A stretch of DNA of 64,000 nt from Lentimonas sp. CC4 (lineage in GTDB: Bacteria > Verrucomicrobiota > Verrucomicrobiia > Opitutales > Coraliomargaritaceae): positions 744,001-808,000 of the forward strand of contig NZ_CACVBO010000002.1 in the NCBI RefSeq assembly GCF_902728235.1, read 5' to 3'. This document shows, one piece after another, positions 53,831 through 63,029 of this stretch; position 1 is the stretch's first letter, and each line of letters begins with the position of its first letter. Made by a program: the position numbers and the translations under genes. Below the pieces are notes generated by a model. It did not search any database. It saw only the letters and a program-made list of their open reading frames with translations, and was not told where the DNA came from.

Positions 53831-56800
53831 TTATGCGCACTGCACTTGAATGTCGAGTTGCTGGCCTGCCTTAATTGTAACTGGGCTTTGGAAGGACAGA
53901 CGCAGATCGCTGCCGTTGGTGTCGAGCTTTGCCGTAACACTTCGTCCCGCGAGTTTGACCTGTGCGGTCTTCGCTTGCTTGCCTTCAGCCACTTGAAGCA
54001 TCACTTGGTTCAGGACAACGTCTCCTTCAGCAAGGTTTAACGCGGCCGTTAGTTGACTCGCGCTGCGCTGTTGTGAGAAGAGCCCGTAGCCTTCCGCTAC
54101 TGTATAAAAGCTTGCGTGGTTCTCTGGAGTCAGCACGGGGCGGAACGCAATCTCACCTTTCGGCCCATCGTAGTGGAAGCCTTGGAGTGCGAGCAATGCC
54201 GACCAGACACTGAGCGAACGACCATAGAATTTACCACACTCGTCGTCGCCAAATGGATTGCCAGAATAGCCCCATGGGCCGTTTCTCACTGCAGACACTC
54301 CCTCGGTGCGCAAGCGACCGTTGTAACGGTCAAAGATGATCTTAATGACCATCAAACCTTCTTCCACCATACCATTTTGCATCATGGAGACCGCAGCGCC
54401 GTATTCGAAACCGGTCATGACCTCATCGCCGTATTTCATGCCAGGGATCGGCTGTGGGTCATTGGGCCAAGTGATCATTTTCATGCCACCATCGGTGATT
54501 TCACAATATTGGCGTGGCTTGAGCGAGTGACCGTTAAAGTCAGTCAGGAAGTTGTATTTCAGCAAGGACTCCATCGCCTTGCGTGAGCGCTCCTTCGGAT
54601 AGCAACGATCGACATCGACCTGATCGGCCCACCATTCACCCAAAATCTGATCGATATGGCAGCCATCGAGATAGTCCTGACTGCGCTTCTTGCCCTGCTC
54701 TTGAATGTAATATTCGCCATTCCAGAGACGATCGTTTTGCAGCTTTTTCCCGGACTCGCGAATCTTACGCCATTCCGCTGCCTTGGTGGTGTCGCCCATT
54801 ATATCGGCCATCCGTGCAGCTGCTTCGAGCGCGGCCAAATACATGCTACCGATCCATGACGAACAGCCCTGGAAGTCGCCGTCCAAAGTATTGTGCTGCG
54901 TGGTTTCCATGAAGCCATCACGACTCGGGTTCCAGTAGCCGATACTCCAGTCCATACCCTTCTTCACCTTTGGCCATTCCGACTTTAGCCAACTATCATC
55001 GGTGGAACAAAGATGCTCGCGGTAAGTATTGAGAATGGTGCCGTAGAATCCATCGGCCGCTCCGCTCTGGTTGGTATGACGATACGGTGTTAGGCCCTTG
55101 GAGGTTTGACGGTCATAATCTTGCTCACGTAGGAGACGCCCCATCTCAGGCAATAAACGTGCGTGTGCTTGAGCATAGTGATAGACGTGGGTGCAGTTAC
55201 CACCGCAGCAACCACCGGTTTCATTACAACCTTCCCACATGCCCATGTAGCCACTGGATGCCCACCAGAAGGTTTGGCTACGCAAGACCGCAAGCTGCGA
55301 GCTCATACGATCCAGCAACCAGACTGGCAGTGTCGATTCATACAATGTTTTATGAAACAGGCGTGTGCGCGCGGTTAGATCGGCGATATTGTCCTTTAGA
55401 TACGCCGCAAGGCTCATCGCATTTGGCCACCAGTTCGTATAATTCTGCCCCTGACCGCCCCAAGCCTTACCGAGCGACTTACCTTCGCCCTCCAAGGCGA
55501 CGTTTTTTCCGGAGCCGTGCTTGCCCGGCTTAAAATACCAAGCCAAAACAAAGGTCACCGATTTCGACTCGCCCGGAGCCAATTCAAGAGGCGCTAAGAG
55601 TGCTCCGTTCACCGACTTCCCAGTTAGCGAAGCATCTGTCTTGGTGGGACCTTGTAGCTTGCGAGCAATATCGACGGCGCGATGTAAGACATTCGTGGTG
55701 CCCCAGTCGGTCGCCGCAGTCGCTCCTGCGGCATCCGTCATCAAGACCATGTCCGCACTGTCGTTGCCCTCGCGCGTCATGTGAATGATCGACGTATCGC
55801 CACTCTTCAAAAACTCATTCTGATTTTTACCAAAGCTGTTCCCCCCCCTGCCCTCGTTATAGCCGAGCGCATTTTTCTGCGCGGATAGAACGTCGACCAC
55901 GACTTTAGAGCTCGATGTGTTTTTCGCTGTGACGGTGTAAATCGCACATGGAATCGCACAGGCATTCAGGTCCATTGGAATGAATGGATTAAAGACTTCT
56001 AGCTCGACCTCAACTGGTAGTGCAGGTTCTTCAAAGATATACTTTGCAAAAGGGTATTCACCTTCGAACTTCAACGAGGACATTGCTTCAAATGGACCGA
56101 CTGATTCAGTCTGCAAGGCTCGAACGACAGACTTGCCGCCCTCTGCTTGTGCGCGAATGCCTAGAAAACTATCGTCCACGCGACGCTCTTCGTAATTACA
56201 AGCGATCTGCCAAATCGCTGGTTCGGCTTTACCATTGAACTGGATCGCACCCGCACCGATACCACCTACCATAAAGTTAATCGCCTCAAGACGCTCGCCC
56301 TCATAGACAGTCGTTTCACCGTGCCCCGTAAGGGCAGGGTCATTCAGCATCGCTTCAGCTTTAGAATCGCGAACCGCATTACGCTCCGCTAGGACAGCCG
56401 CTGCTAAGGCACCCGCTTGCTTGAGAGTTTTCTGCCACTCTGGCCCTGCCGCTTTGATATGCGCTTGAATCTCCGACTGCGTCAGGCCGCGTGCATAACA
56501 GGCCACTTCATCGAGCGAAATATTGGTTGAGCTCCAGCCATTGTTTACAGGTGTAGCGCCGAGCGTCATCGTGGTTTTCTTAGGTCCCCTACGCGTATAT
56601 TCATACGCACCACCGACGAGGCTACATTCATAGCCATCGATGTAAGCACGCACGTCTAGGTCGAAACTTGTGAGTGCGAAGTGATACCAACGTCCGACTT
56701 CAATCGGCTGATCGGTCGGTAGGTTGATCTCAGTAACCACCGCCCCATTATTATTCTGATAGAGCAGTGCTGATAGATCGTTCTTCACTCCGATCACAAA

Positions 56801-57244
56801 GAGTGCCGATTTGCCATTGCTTTGTGCGATGATCACTGGGTTGCCATCGCCTGTTGGCTTCGAATCGATCTTAAAGAAAAGCTCTAGTGTGGTGGACCGG
56901 CCTTTCAGCTTGTCGGCATTCGGCACGAGAATGGGTGCATTCGGTTCTAGGCTAATGGCTTTGCCCTCGATCGCTCCACTAACAAAAGAAGTCGTCCCAC
57001 TGGCTTTCGCTTGAGACTTACCCAGCACATCCACGAGGTCGCCATCAAAACGCCAATGACCACGTAATGCTGACTCTGCTTTCAATGCAGCGGCATACGA
57101 CTCACGACTGCTAGCGGCCATGAGCGGACCAGCTGCGAGTCCTGCGGCGAAGGTTCCAGCGGCTACCAAAAAGCGGCGACGGGAAATACCTGGGGCGAGC
57201 GATAAAGGAGAGGAGGCAGATGACAATTTAGAGTGGGATTTCAT
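53831..57244 (-). CDS. Tat-exported LamG-GH116 fusion glycosidase
   Basis: This 1137-residue protein has a twin-arginine signal (ISRRRFLVAAGTFAAGLAAG). A LamG/concanavalin domain (about 60-270) has LRGHWRFDGDLVDVLGKSQA and TTLELFFKID, with FDLDVRAYIDGYECSLVGGA. The GH116 core (about 320-1137) has NFMVGGIGAGAIQFNGKAEP, MWEGCNETGGCCGGNCTHVY, HNTLDGDFQGCSSWIGSMYL, GCHIDQILGEWWADQV and MTGFEYGAAVSMMQNG. The second GH116 (35307-38144) lacks the LamG part, so this one has gained a probable binding domain at its N-terminus. Substrate is unknown within the beta-glucosidase/xylosidase range of the family. It is monocistronic with a strong regulon-type promoter. Confidence 0.92.
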   Translation of the reverse strand: MKSHSKLSSASSPLSLAPGISRRRFLVAAGTFAAGLAAGPLMAASSRESYAAALKAESALRGHWRFDGDLVDVLGKSQAKASGTTSFVSGAIEGKAISLEPNAPILVPNADKLKGRSTTLELFFKIDSKPTGDGNPVIIAQSNGKSALFVIGVKNDLSALLYQNNNGAVVTEINLPTDQPIEVGRWYHFALTSFDLDVRAYIDGYECSLVGGAYEYTRRGPKKTTMTLGATPVNNGWSSTNISLDEVACYARGLTQSEIQAHIKAAGPEWQKTLKQAGALAAAVLAERNAVRDSKAEAMLNDPALTGHGETTVYEGERLEAINFMVGGIGAGAIQFNGKAEPAIWQIACNYEERRVDDSFLGIRAQAEGGKSVVRALQTESVGPFEAMSSLKFEGEYPFAKYIFEEPALPVEVELEVFNPFIPMDLNACAIPCAIYTVTAKNTSSSKVVVDVLSAQKNALGYNEGRGGNSFGKNQNEFLKSGDTSIIHMTREGNDSADMVLMTDAAGATAATDWGTTNVLHRAVDIARKLQGPTKTDASLTGKSVNGALLAPLELAPGESKSVTFVLAWYFKPGKHGSGKNVALEGEGKSLGKAWGGQGQNYTNWWPNAMSLAAYLKDNIADLTARTRLFHKTLYESTLPVWLLDRMSSQLAVLRSQTFWWASSGYMGMWEGCNETGGCCGGNCTHVYHYAQAHARLLPEMGRLLREQDYDRQTSKGLTPYRHTNQSGAADGFYGTILNTYREHLCSTDDSWLKSEWPKVKKGMDWSIGYWNPSRDGFMETTQHNTLDGDFQGCSSWIGSMYLAALEAAARMADIMGDTTKAAEWRKIRESGKKLQNDRLWNGEYYIQEQGKKRSQDYLDGCHIDQILGEWWADQVDVDRCYPKERSRKAMESLLKYNFLTDFNGHSLKPRQYCEITDGGMKMITWPNDPQPIPGMKYGDEVMTGFEYGAAVSMMQNGMVEEGLMVIKIIFDRYNGRLRTEGVSAVRNGPWGYSGNPFGDDECGKFYGRSLSVWSALLALQGFHYDGPKGEIAFRPVLTPENHASFYTVAEGYGLFSQQRSASQLTAALNLAEGDVVLNQVMLQVAEGKQAKTAQVKLAGRSVTAKLDTNGSDLRLSFQSPVTIKAGQQLDIQVQCA

Positions 57245-57326
57245 AATAGCGCTGAATTTAAATAGACCGAAATAAATGGAACCACTCGTTCATGGCTCAC
57301 AACACGTTTAATAGGATTATATCCAC

Positions 57327-57376
57327 ATCATACTACAAGATCCACTAGTATGTGTATATCACTGGTATTGGGTATT
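57327..57376 (-). promoter_or_regulatory. regulon-type promoter of the LamG-GH116 gene
   Basis: On the minus strand AAATACCCAATACCAGTGAT-ATAC is followed by 21 bp and TATGAT (57332-57327). It is a near-consensus copy. Confidence 0.75.
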
Positions 57377-57549
57377 TCGCAAATCGTCAGAACGCCATAT
57401 CGTGAAAATTTGAGTCGCTGAAGTTGATTTATAGTGCCATAATAACTGACAAATTTCTAAAGCATGATAACATGTGCCATGTTGATTGCATAAGCAAAGC
57501 TGAGGCATCGCTGTATATTACATTTTCTAACACCCAGACGGGACTATTT

Positions 57550-59862
57550 ATGTCGGAGAGATCGAATCCTAAAAAAAGCAGCGCAAAGTTACTACTATTG
57601 TCGATGTTGTTAATAATCGTCGCAGGGTCATTAGGCGCAGTGATTTATTTCGTTTCGAAGAATTACCGACAATTGGAGCATATCAATGGCGCGATCGCTG
57701 CCTTTAACAGCGAGGATTGGGAACTGGCAGAAAAGAGACTGACGCAAGCGATCTCGGAAGATCCTAATAATGAAGAGATCGTGGCCAAATTAGCAACTGT
57801 CAACCAGCAGTTAGGGAATTGGACTGAAGCCGGCATTCTATGGTCGCGCGCGGCTGAATTAAACGCCTTTAACGCCGATTATGTGGACAATTCACTGAAT
57901 GCATTCCTGCGAGCTGGAAGAATTGAATACCTTCGTATCAAACTGACCTCAATCCAACCATTTCAGGCAGACCGACCTCGTTTACTAATGGCATTTGTCA
58001 ATGCACAGACAGGACAAATGAACGAGGCTAGAGTGCTCGTTGAAGAGGTGGTTGATCCAAACGCGCTGACCACCCCTCTGGGTGAGCTCGTGGTTTTACT
58101 CGTCGACGAGGCTCCAGAGATGACGCCTCTAAAAATTAATAAATTGGAAGAATTGGCGGAGTCGACGGATGCGTCTGTGGCAAACTATGCACTTTACATA
58201 CTGGCCGATCGTGCGATCCAACAGGGAGAGATGGTGCGCGCGGAGAGTTACTTAAAACGCCGAATTCCTCTCAATGAAAAATCAGGCATGATGAGCCTAG
58301 CAAACCTTTACTATATCCAGGGGAAATCAGCCGAGGCTGCAGAACTGTATCGCACATTGATAGATAACTTAACCCCCATGGAATCCATTCGTTTTGCGGA
58401 AGTATTAATAGCACTCAAATCGACTGACGAGCTACAAAATCTAGCGAAACGTTATCGAGTCGGCAGCCGTGCAGACATTATAGCTGGATACTACATGGAT
58501 GCATTGCTCGCATATGAGGCAGGCAATGCAAGCAGTGTATCCGAAAAGGTGGAGGCCATGGGAAATGAAATGCCAAATACACTCGTGGCTCAATTGTTGA
58601 CTTTTTACGATGCAATCCACCGTAAAGACACGAAGGAAATCGTGAATTTACTGACGGCTTTCCCTTATGATGCCAATGAACGACTCGTCACATATAGCAG
58701 CTTACTAAAACCTTTGGTGGTCGAGTTAATGGCAGAGGATAACTTTATTGAGGCGGCTCGAATTTCGGAATTGCTCCAGTTGCGTAACTTTAACGATGCC
58801 GTCTTTACATTAGCCGTGATCGGCAATGCGGCACAAAAGCAACTGCTATCGAAAATTGATTTAGAACAAGCGCTGCAATCGTATCCAGAAGAACCTAAAC
58901 TCTGGTCAATCGCGGCGGACTTTCACCTGAGGAATAACGATTTCGCCGCGGCTCAGACTGCGGCTGAGACACTCTTAGAACTGTTACCCGGAAATGTATC
59001 TGCACAGTTACAACGAATTGGCGCATTGGAATCAATGAAACGAACCGCTGAGGCGGCCATCGCGTTTGAGTCACTCTACGCGGAGAATCCGTCGAACCTA
59101 AGAGTCCTGATGCAGTATCTCGCATTCTGCTCGCGCAATCAACTCAGCGAAAACTTGAACGCCTTAGTGTTATTGCTTCAACAGAATTCAGCAACGACGC
59201 CAGCCGCTGCCCTCTTACTCGCACAGGCTGAACTTGCGAATCTAAACGCAGAAGCCGAGACGGTGCATACGCTACTCATGCAAGTCGTGAATGATCCGCG
59301 ATTGATCGCTACCCCAGAGAACGCAGCGATGCTTTATCGTGTCGCAAATCTACTTGCGACCTACAATTATGAAGTGCCCGCAATTACGGTATACCGCAAG
59401 CTTCTGACGCTCTCACCAAATGCAGTGCCGATACTCGCCAATCTCTCTGAGCTTTACGCCGCACAAGCGCTAGAGGCTCCGAACGACACGGCACGTCAAG
59501 CAGCCTTGGACTTCGCGCAGCAGGCCTACGAGGCTGATCCGAAATCACCGATTGCCCGTGAATGTTACGCTCTCAGACTTTATGATAATGGGTCTTACGA
59601 TGCAGCACAAAAACTCCTCTTCAACTTCATCCAAACAGGCAGCGCCTCTGCTCGAATTCGCACCGCGTGGAAAGGTAGCATGGAGCATTTAATACAGAAT
59701 TTGGCGGCAAGAGAGGAGATCTACAATCGGTCGAATCTTTGCAATTTAGTGTTAAACGAGTTTCCGAATAACGAAATTGCATTACAAAACTTAAAGAGCA
59801 TCCAAGAGAATCGGGCACGACGAGCCGTAGAATCTCAAAGCCAAAGGGAGGAATCCAAATAA
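57550..59862 (+). CDS. membrane-anchored TPR protein of the exosortase locus
   Basis: The 770-residue protein is taken from the ATG at 57550 (MSERSNPKKSSAK); the frame is open to 57424 without a better start. One membrane segment, LLLLSMLLIIVAGSLGAVIY-FV (about 13-34), is followed by tetratricopeptide-like helical repeats over almost the whole length, such as FNSEDWELAEKRLTQAISED and TRQAALDFAQQAYEADPKSP. TPR proteins accompany exosortase/exopolysaccharide loci (PrsT-like); a scaffolding role in sorting or polymer assembly is inferred. The stop is directly followed by the exosortase start, so the genes are translationally close. Confidence 0.9.
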   Translation: MSERSNPKKSSAKLLLLSMLLIIVAGSLGAVIYFVSKNYRQLEHINGAIAAFNSEDWELAEKRLTQAISEDPNNEEIVAKLATVNQQLGNWTEAGILWSRAAELNAFNADYVDNSLNAFLRAGRIEYLRIKLTSIQPFQADRPRLLMAFVNAQTGQMNEARVLVEEVVDPNALTTPLGELVVLLVDEAPEMTPLKINKLEELAESTDASVANYALYILADRAIQQGEMVRAESYLKRRIPLNEKSGMMSLANLYYIQGKSAEAAELYRTLIDNLTPMESIRFAEVLIALKSTDELQNLAKRYRVGSRADIIAGYYMDALLAYEAGNASSVSEKVEAMGNEMPNTLVAQLLTFYDAIHRKDTKEIVNLLTAFPYDANERLVTYSSLLKPLVVELMAEDNFIEAARISELLQLRNFNDAVFTLAVIGNAAQKQLLSKIDLEQALQSYPEEPKLWSIAADFHLRNNDFAAAQTAAETLLELLPGNVSAQLQRIGALESMKRTAEAAIAFESLYAENPSNLRVLMQYLAFCSRNQLSENLNALVLLLQQNSATTPAAALLLAQAELANLNAEAETVHTLLMQVVNDPRLIATPENAAMLYRVANLLATYNYEVPAITVYRKLLTLSPNAVPILANLSELYAAQALEAPNDTARQAALDFAQQAYEADPKSPIARECYALRLYDNGSYDAAQKLLFNFIQTGSASARIRTAWKGSMEHLIQNLAAREEIYNRSNLCNLVLNEFPNNEIALQNLKSIQENRARRAVESQSQREESK

Positions 59863-60780
59863 TTGGGAAGTATGCTCAGCGTTTTAAAGAGTCTAAATGA
59901 GTATCGGTGTCGCTTACGGCAATGGCTACGGGAATCTCCCCTCACCAGTCTACTACTGCTTCTCGTTTTACTCTATGCTGGAGTGCAAATGGTGTGGTTC
60001 ACCACAGCACGAGAGAATGCAATTCCCTTGTGGCTGCTAGCGACTGTGCTCGCATGGCGTGCCATGGAACAACTGCAACCAGGTGTTGTGATTGATTTGC
60101 GATCCCAAGTGGTCGCATGGGTATTGATTGCGCTGGTGCCATTTGCATTACAACTGCCGGGTGGCAGCGAACTGCATCTGGGGTCCCGTTGTGCCATGAT
60201 GCTTTTGGCAATGTCCGCGGTTACTTATCGCAATGGGCTAGTCGGCACACTGCGCTTAATGCCGATCTTGTTTCTGACCCTGGTCATTATTCCCGTGCAA
60301 GAGCAGCTCTTTCTAGCAGTGAGTTACCCACTCAGATTGATTTCAACGATGCTTACGGTGGAAACACTTCAACTCTTCGGATGCGACATCGCCTACCAAC
60401 TGACCACGATTCGAGTGGGAGGATTCCACCTAGCGATTACGGATGCATGTAGTGGCATTTCCCAGTTGGCAGTGCTATTCCTGCTCGGTTACATCGTGGT
60501 GATCATGAAGCAGCATCGCAGTTTCGGTCTCGCGGCATTACACTACCTCGCATTATTGCCAGTCGTCATTTTTGCAAATGCGGTTCGCCTCATCATCACC
60601 ATCTTATTATTCTACGCGATTGGTGAAAAGGCCTTCGAAAATACGTATCATGCTGCACTGGGATATTGCTTCGTCTTATTGGCGACGGCGTTATTCTATG
60701 TGATCGGAGCGCTATTCCCCCAGACACCAGATTCGAGTCAATCTCCTGATACAAACGAATCGGGGCCACAAACATATTAG
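59863..60780 (+). CDS. exosortase (PEP-CTERM transpeptidase-like membrane protease)
   Basis: This 305-residue polytopic membrane protein has about eight hydrophobic segments. The catalytic triad of the exosortase family is visible: Cys196 in DACSGISQ, Arg242 in FANAVRLI and His263 in NTYHAALGY. Exosortases cut at the PEP motif of sorted proteins at the inner membrane; the substrates in this window are three PEP-CTERM proteins and perhaps the variant at 61969-62571. The TTG at 59863 has GGAGG 11 bp before it; the ATG at 59872 is the alternative start. It is the second gene of the TPR-exosortase-EpsI-like unit. Confidence 0.95.
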   Translation: MGSMLSVLKSLNEYRCRLRQWLRESPLTSLLLLLVLLYAGVQMVWFTTARENAIPLWLLATVLAWRAMEQLQPGVVIDLRSQVVAWVLIALVPFALQLPGGSELHLGSRCAMMLLAMSAVTYRNGLVGTLRLMPILFLTLVIIPVQEQLFLAVSYPLRLISTMLTVETLQLFGCDIAYQLTTIRVGGFHLAITDACSGISQLAVLFLLGYIVVIMKQHRSFGLAALHYLALLPVVIFANAVRLIITILLFYAIGEKAFENTYHAALGYCFVLLATALFYVIGALFPQTPDSSQSPDTNESGPQTY

Positions 60781-60783
60781 GTA

Positions 60784-61929
60784 ATGCCGCGCTACTTAAG
60801 ATTCATTTTACTACTGATCGGCTTCATCCCCTACGCGGCCAAAGTGCCCTATATGCTTCGGGCATGGAGCGATTCGCCTCAAGATCGCTTTGACTGGATA
60901 TTCGTCTCGATGTTTGCGCTATTGTTTCCGCTCGCATGGCTGAAGACGCGAAAGCGGATGCAAGTCGCTGCCGTCGACTATGCCGTCTTGATTGTATTGC
61001 TTCCCGCGCTGTTGGGCTATGGCGCTGCGGTGTATGCCACTATCAACGCACTCCAGATCCTCTGTGGAATTGCGATCGCATATTCAGTCTTCTGGCTTAT
61101 CTACGGTGGCCAAAATGCCTATCGAATGTTACCGGTATTTGCTCTGCTCACACTTGGAATTACCAGCACCACGTATTGGATCAATTACTACGTGGGCGAT
61201 CCTGGAATGACATCTGGCTATCTCATTAAGTTTACGACCGCAGGCATTCTACTCTTGTGGTTGGCAGTTAACTTGCGGTGGGAAACAAAAGTGCAGACCC
61301 GCAGTTTATTATATTCTGGTGCAGTTTGCTTAGCGATTCTCTATATTTGGCAAAGCGAAGAAACCTCATCGCAAAAAGGTGCGCCAGTCATACTTCAACT
61401 ATCCGAAGGTAAAACTGGTCCTTACCTTGGGCAGACTCAAGAAGTCACGGCAGACGATATTCGATTCTTTGGAGAAGACAGTGTCATTGAAAAGTTTTAT
61501 TACATCGGAGACGCTAGCGGCATCTACATCTTGGCACTGACGTGCGGCAGGAAGATCAACTCCATCCACCCTGCGAGCCACTGCTTGCGATCCTCGGGGT
61601 GGACGATCCTCTCCGAAGAGATCCTTAAAACGAGTATCGACGAGGACGCGCTTTATCTCACTGAGATCGTCGCTGAGTCTCAGAATCAGACGTATCTTTT
61701 CTGGGTATTGTATTCCAACTCAGAATTTTCAACTGGTAGTTTCGTGCATTTCCGAAAGGAATGGAATCGGGATGAGACATGGCACACTTATCAGCTGATG
61801 ATCCCCCTTGAGAGCGAAGAGAGTCAGAGCTTAATTAAAGCACGCAAGGAAATACTGGCATTACTGCAAGACACAAAAAAACACTCCTCCAAAACGGAGG
61901 AGTGCCATCAAATACCTTTAATTGATTGA
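60784..61929 (+). CDS. membrane protein with EpsI-like C-terminal domain, exosortase partner
   Basis: This 381-residue protein has about seven membrane segments in the first 200 residues and an exported C-terminal domain of about 180. That domain carries IHPASHCLRSSGW (about 260-272), the signature of EpsI-type exosortase accessory domains. In many organisms exosortase and EpsI are fused; here they are adjacent genes separated by 3 bp. The last 15 codons double as the terminator of the convergent gene downstream. A role in processing sorted proteins or exopolymer is expected. Confidence 0.88.
   Translation: MPRYLRFILLLIGFIPYAAKVPYMLRAWSDSPQDRFDWIFVSMFALLFPLAWLKTRKRMQVAAVDYAVLIVLLPALLGYGAAVYATINALQILCGIAIAYSVFWLIYGGQNAYRMLPVFALLTLGITSTTYWINYYVGDPGMTSGYLIKFTTAGILLLWLAVNLRWETKVQTRSLLYSGAVCLAILYIWQSEETSSQKGAPVILQLSEGKTGPYLGQTQEVTADDIRFFGEDSVIEKFYYIGDASGIYILALTCGRKINSIHPASHCLRSSGWTILSEEILKTSIDEDALYLTEIVAESQNQTYLFWVLYSNSEFSTGSFVHFRKEWNRDETWHTYQLMIPLESEESQSLIKARKEILALLQDTKKHSSKTEECHQIPLID
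61875..61904 (-). terminator. intrinsic terminator embedded in the EpsI-like coding region
   Basis: On the minus strand CACTCCTCC pairs with GGAGGAGTG around GTTTT, followed by seven T. It serves the minus-strand gene at 61969-62571, yet lies inside the last codons of the convergent EpsI-like gene (KKHSSKTEECH). Confidence 0.85.
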
Positions 61930-61968
61930 TCTGCGGCGTTTCGGCCGTCGGTTTAGATGACCGAAATT

Positions 61969-62571
61969 TTAGCAAGCAACCGGCACAGTCTTTTTGCGTT
62001 TGATCCAATACAATCCAGCACTGCCTAAAAGTATGGATACCGCAGCACCCGGGAGCGGTTGGCCGGTTGGCGATTGAGCGCTACCGTCCACACGAAACGA
62101 CAGTTGAGCATACTGGCTATTCCAATTTCCGTAGTTACCGTCAAAGAATAGAGAATCGGGCGTCGACGTCGTAGTATCCCACCCTTCATGCCCAATATGC
62201 GACTGCACTGTTGTTGAAGTGCTTCCTTGATCACCGGAGACATAGAAAAATAAGCTATCTCCCGCCATAAAGTCTCCAATGTCCACCGAACTGCCGCTAA
62301 TCGCGACATCCCTGTATGTCTGTTGCCCTGTGCTATCAGTGATTTGCACACTCAGTGTTGACCAGTCGGTGATGGTATAGCCTTGAGGCGAATAATAGGG
62401 ATTCGTTAAAAAGTTAAGCGTCAGGCTACTATCTTGGACCACAGTTAAGGTGCTATCGCTTAGATTTTCCCCATACTTGTAGTCAACGTAGTCACCATAC
62501 TGGTATGCGGCCATGAGCGAGGAGGCCCCCATTGCGAGGCCGAAAACAGAGAGTGTAAGTGCTTTTTTCAT
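61969..62571 (-). CDS. small secreted protein with atypical exosortase-type sorting tail
   Basis: Taken from the ATG at 62569-62571 (200 residues; a longer frame to 62655 lacks purpose). The signal peptide is MKKALTLSVFGLAMGASSLM-AA. The body is Ser/Thr/Tyr/Asp-rich and beta-like (YQYGDYVDYKYGENLSDSTL, SLFFYVSGDQGSTSTTVQSH). The C-terminus, PLPGAAVSILLGSAGLYWIKRKK then TVPVAC, has the order motif-hydrophobic helix-basic residues, but with PLPG in place of PEP. That resembles variant tripartite signals. Its place next to the exosortase locus suggests it is a dedicated substrate (inference). Convergent with the EpsI-like gene. Confidence 0.75.
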   Translation of the reverse strand: MKKALTLSVFGLAMGASSLMAAYQYGDYVDYKYGENLSDSTLTVVQDSSLTLNFLTNPYYSPQGYTITDWSTLSVQITDSTGQQTYRDVAISGSSVDIGDFMAGDSLFFYVSGDQGSTSTTVQSHIGHEGWDTTTSTPDSLFFDGNYGNWNSQYAQLSFRVDGSAQSPTGQPLPGAAVSILLGSAGLYWIKRKKTVPVAC

Positions 62572-63029
62572 GAGATTATTTTCTAAAAAGTAATTTGGAT
62601 AGAATGAGCGTAAAATGTGTTTATTCACAGATAATATAAGCAACAAAGATACCAAATGCGATTTGTGACTAATCTACGCAAAGAAACCTAAATCGATCAA
62701 ATACGCAAGTCGCTTAATGTAATGCTTTTACGCGCTGAATTCTGAGGTTGATTATTATTAATTAATTTAAATGTAGCGTCGCTGTCTTTGCGGATGTGGC
62801 GGCACACGCATTATCCTGCATTGTTTACAGTAATTATTACCGAATCATGTATTTTATACAAATGCTCAGTCACCAGTATTATCAATGAGGAAGAACCGAT
62901 GTCGAGAGCCACGTTGGTTGAGCGACTACATTCGACAGGCTCATGTCAGGTAAGTCGCTCGACTACGATTGTATGAGAAAAGGAGGCTTCTAATTTGACC
63001 TATACCAAATTCATTTTATAAAATGCTAC
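62572..63029. other. intergenic region
   Basis: No gene is supported. Minus-strand -10-like TATATT/TATTAT strings lie about 65 bp upstream of the sorting-tail gene. A TTCGACAGGCTCATG repeat string lies near 62930. Nothing else is seen. Confidence 0.4.

Noticed and set aside
62788-62976. plus-strand frame before the aldo/keto reductase
   Set aside because: It contains a dispersed TTCGACAGGCTCATG repeat and has no protein-like pattern.
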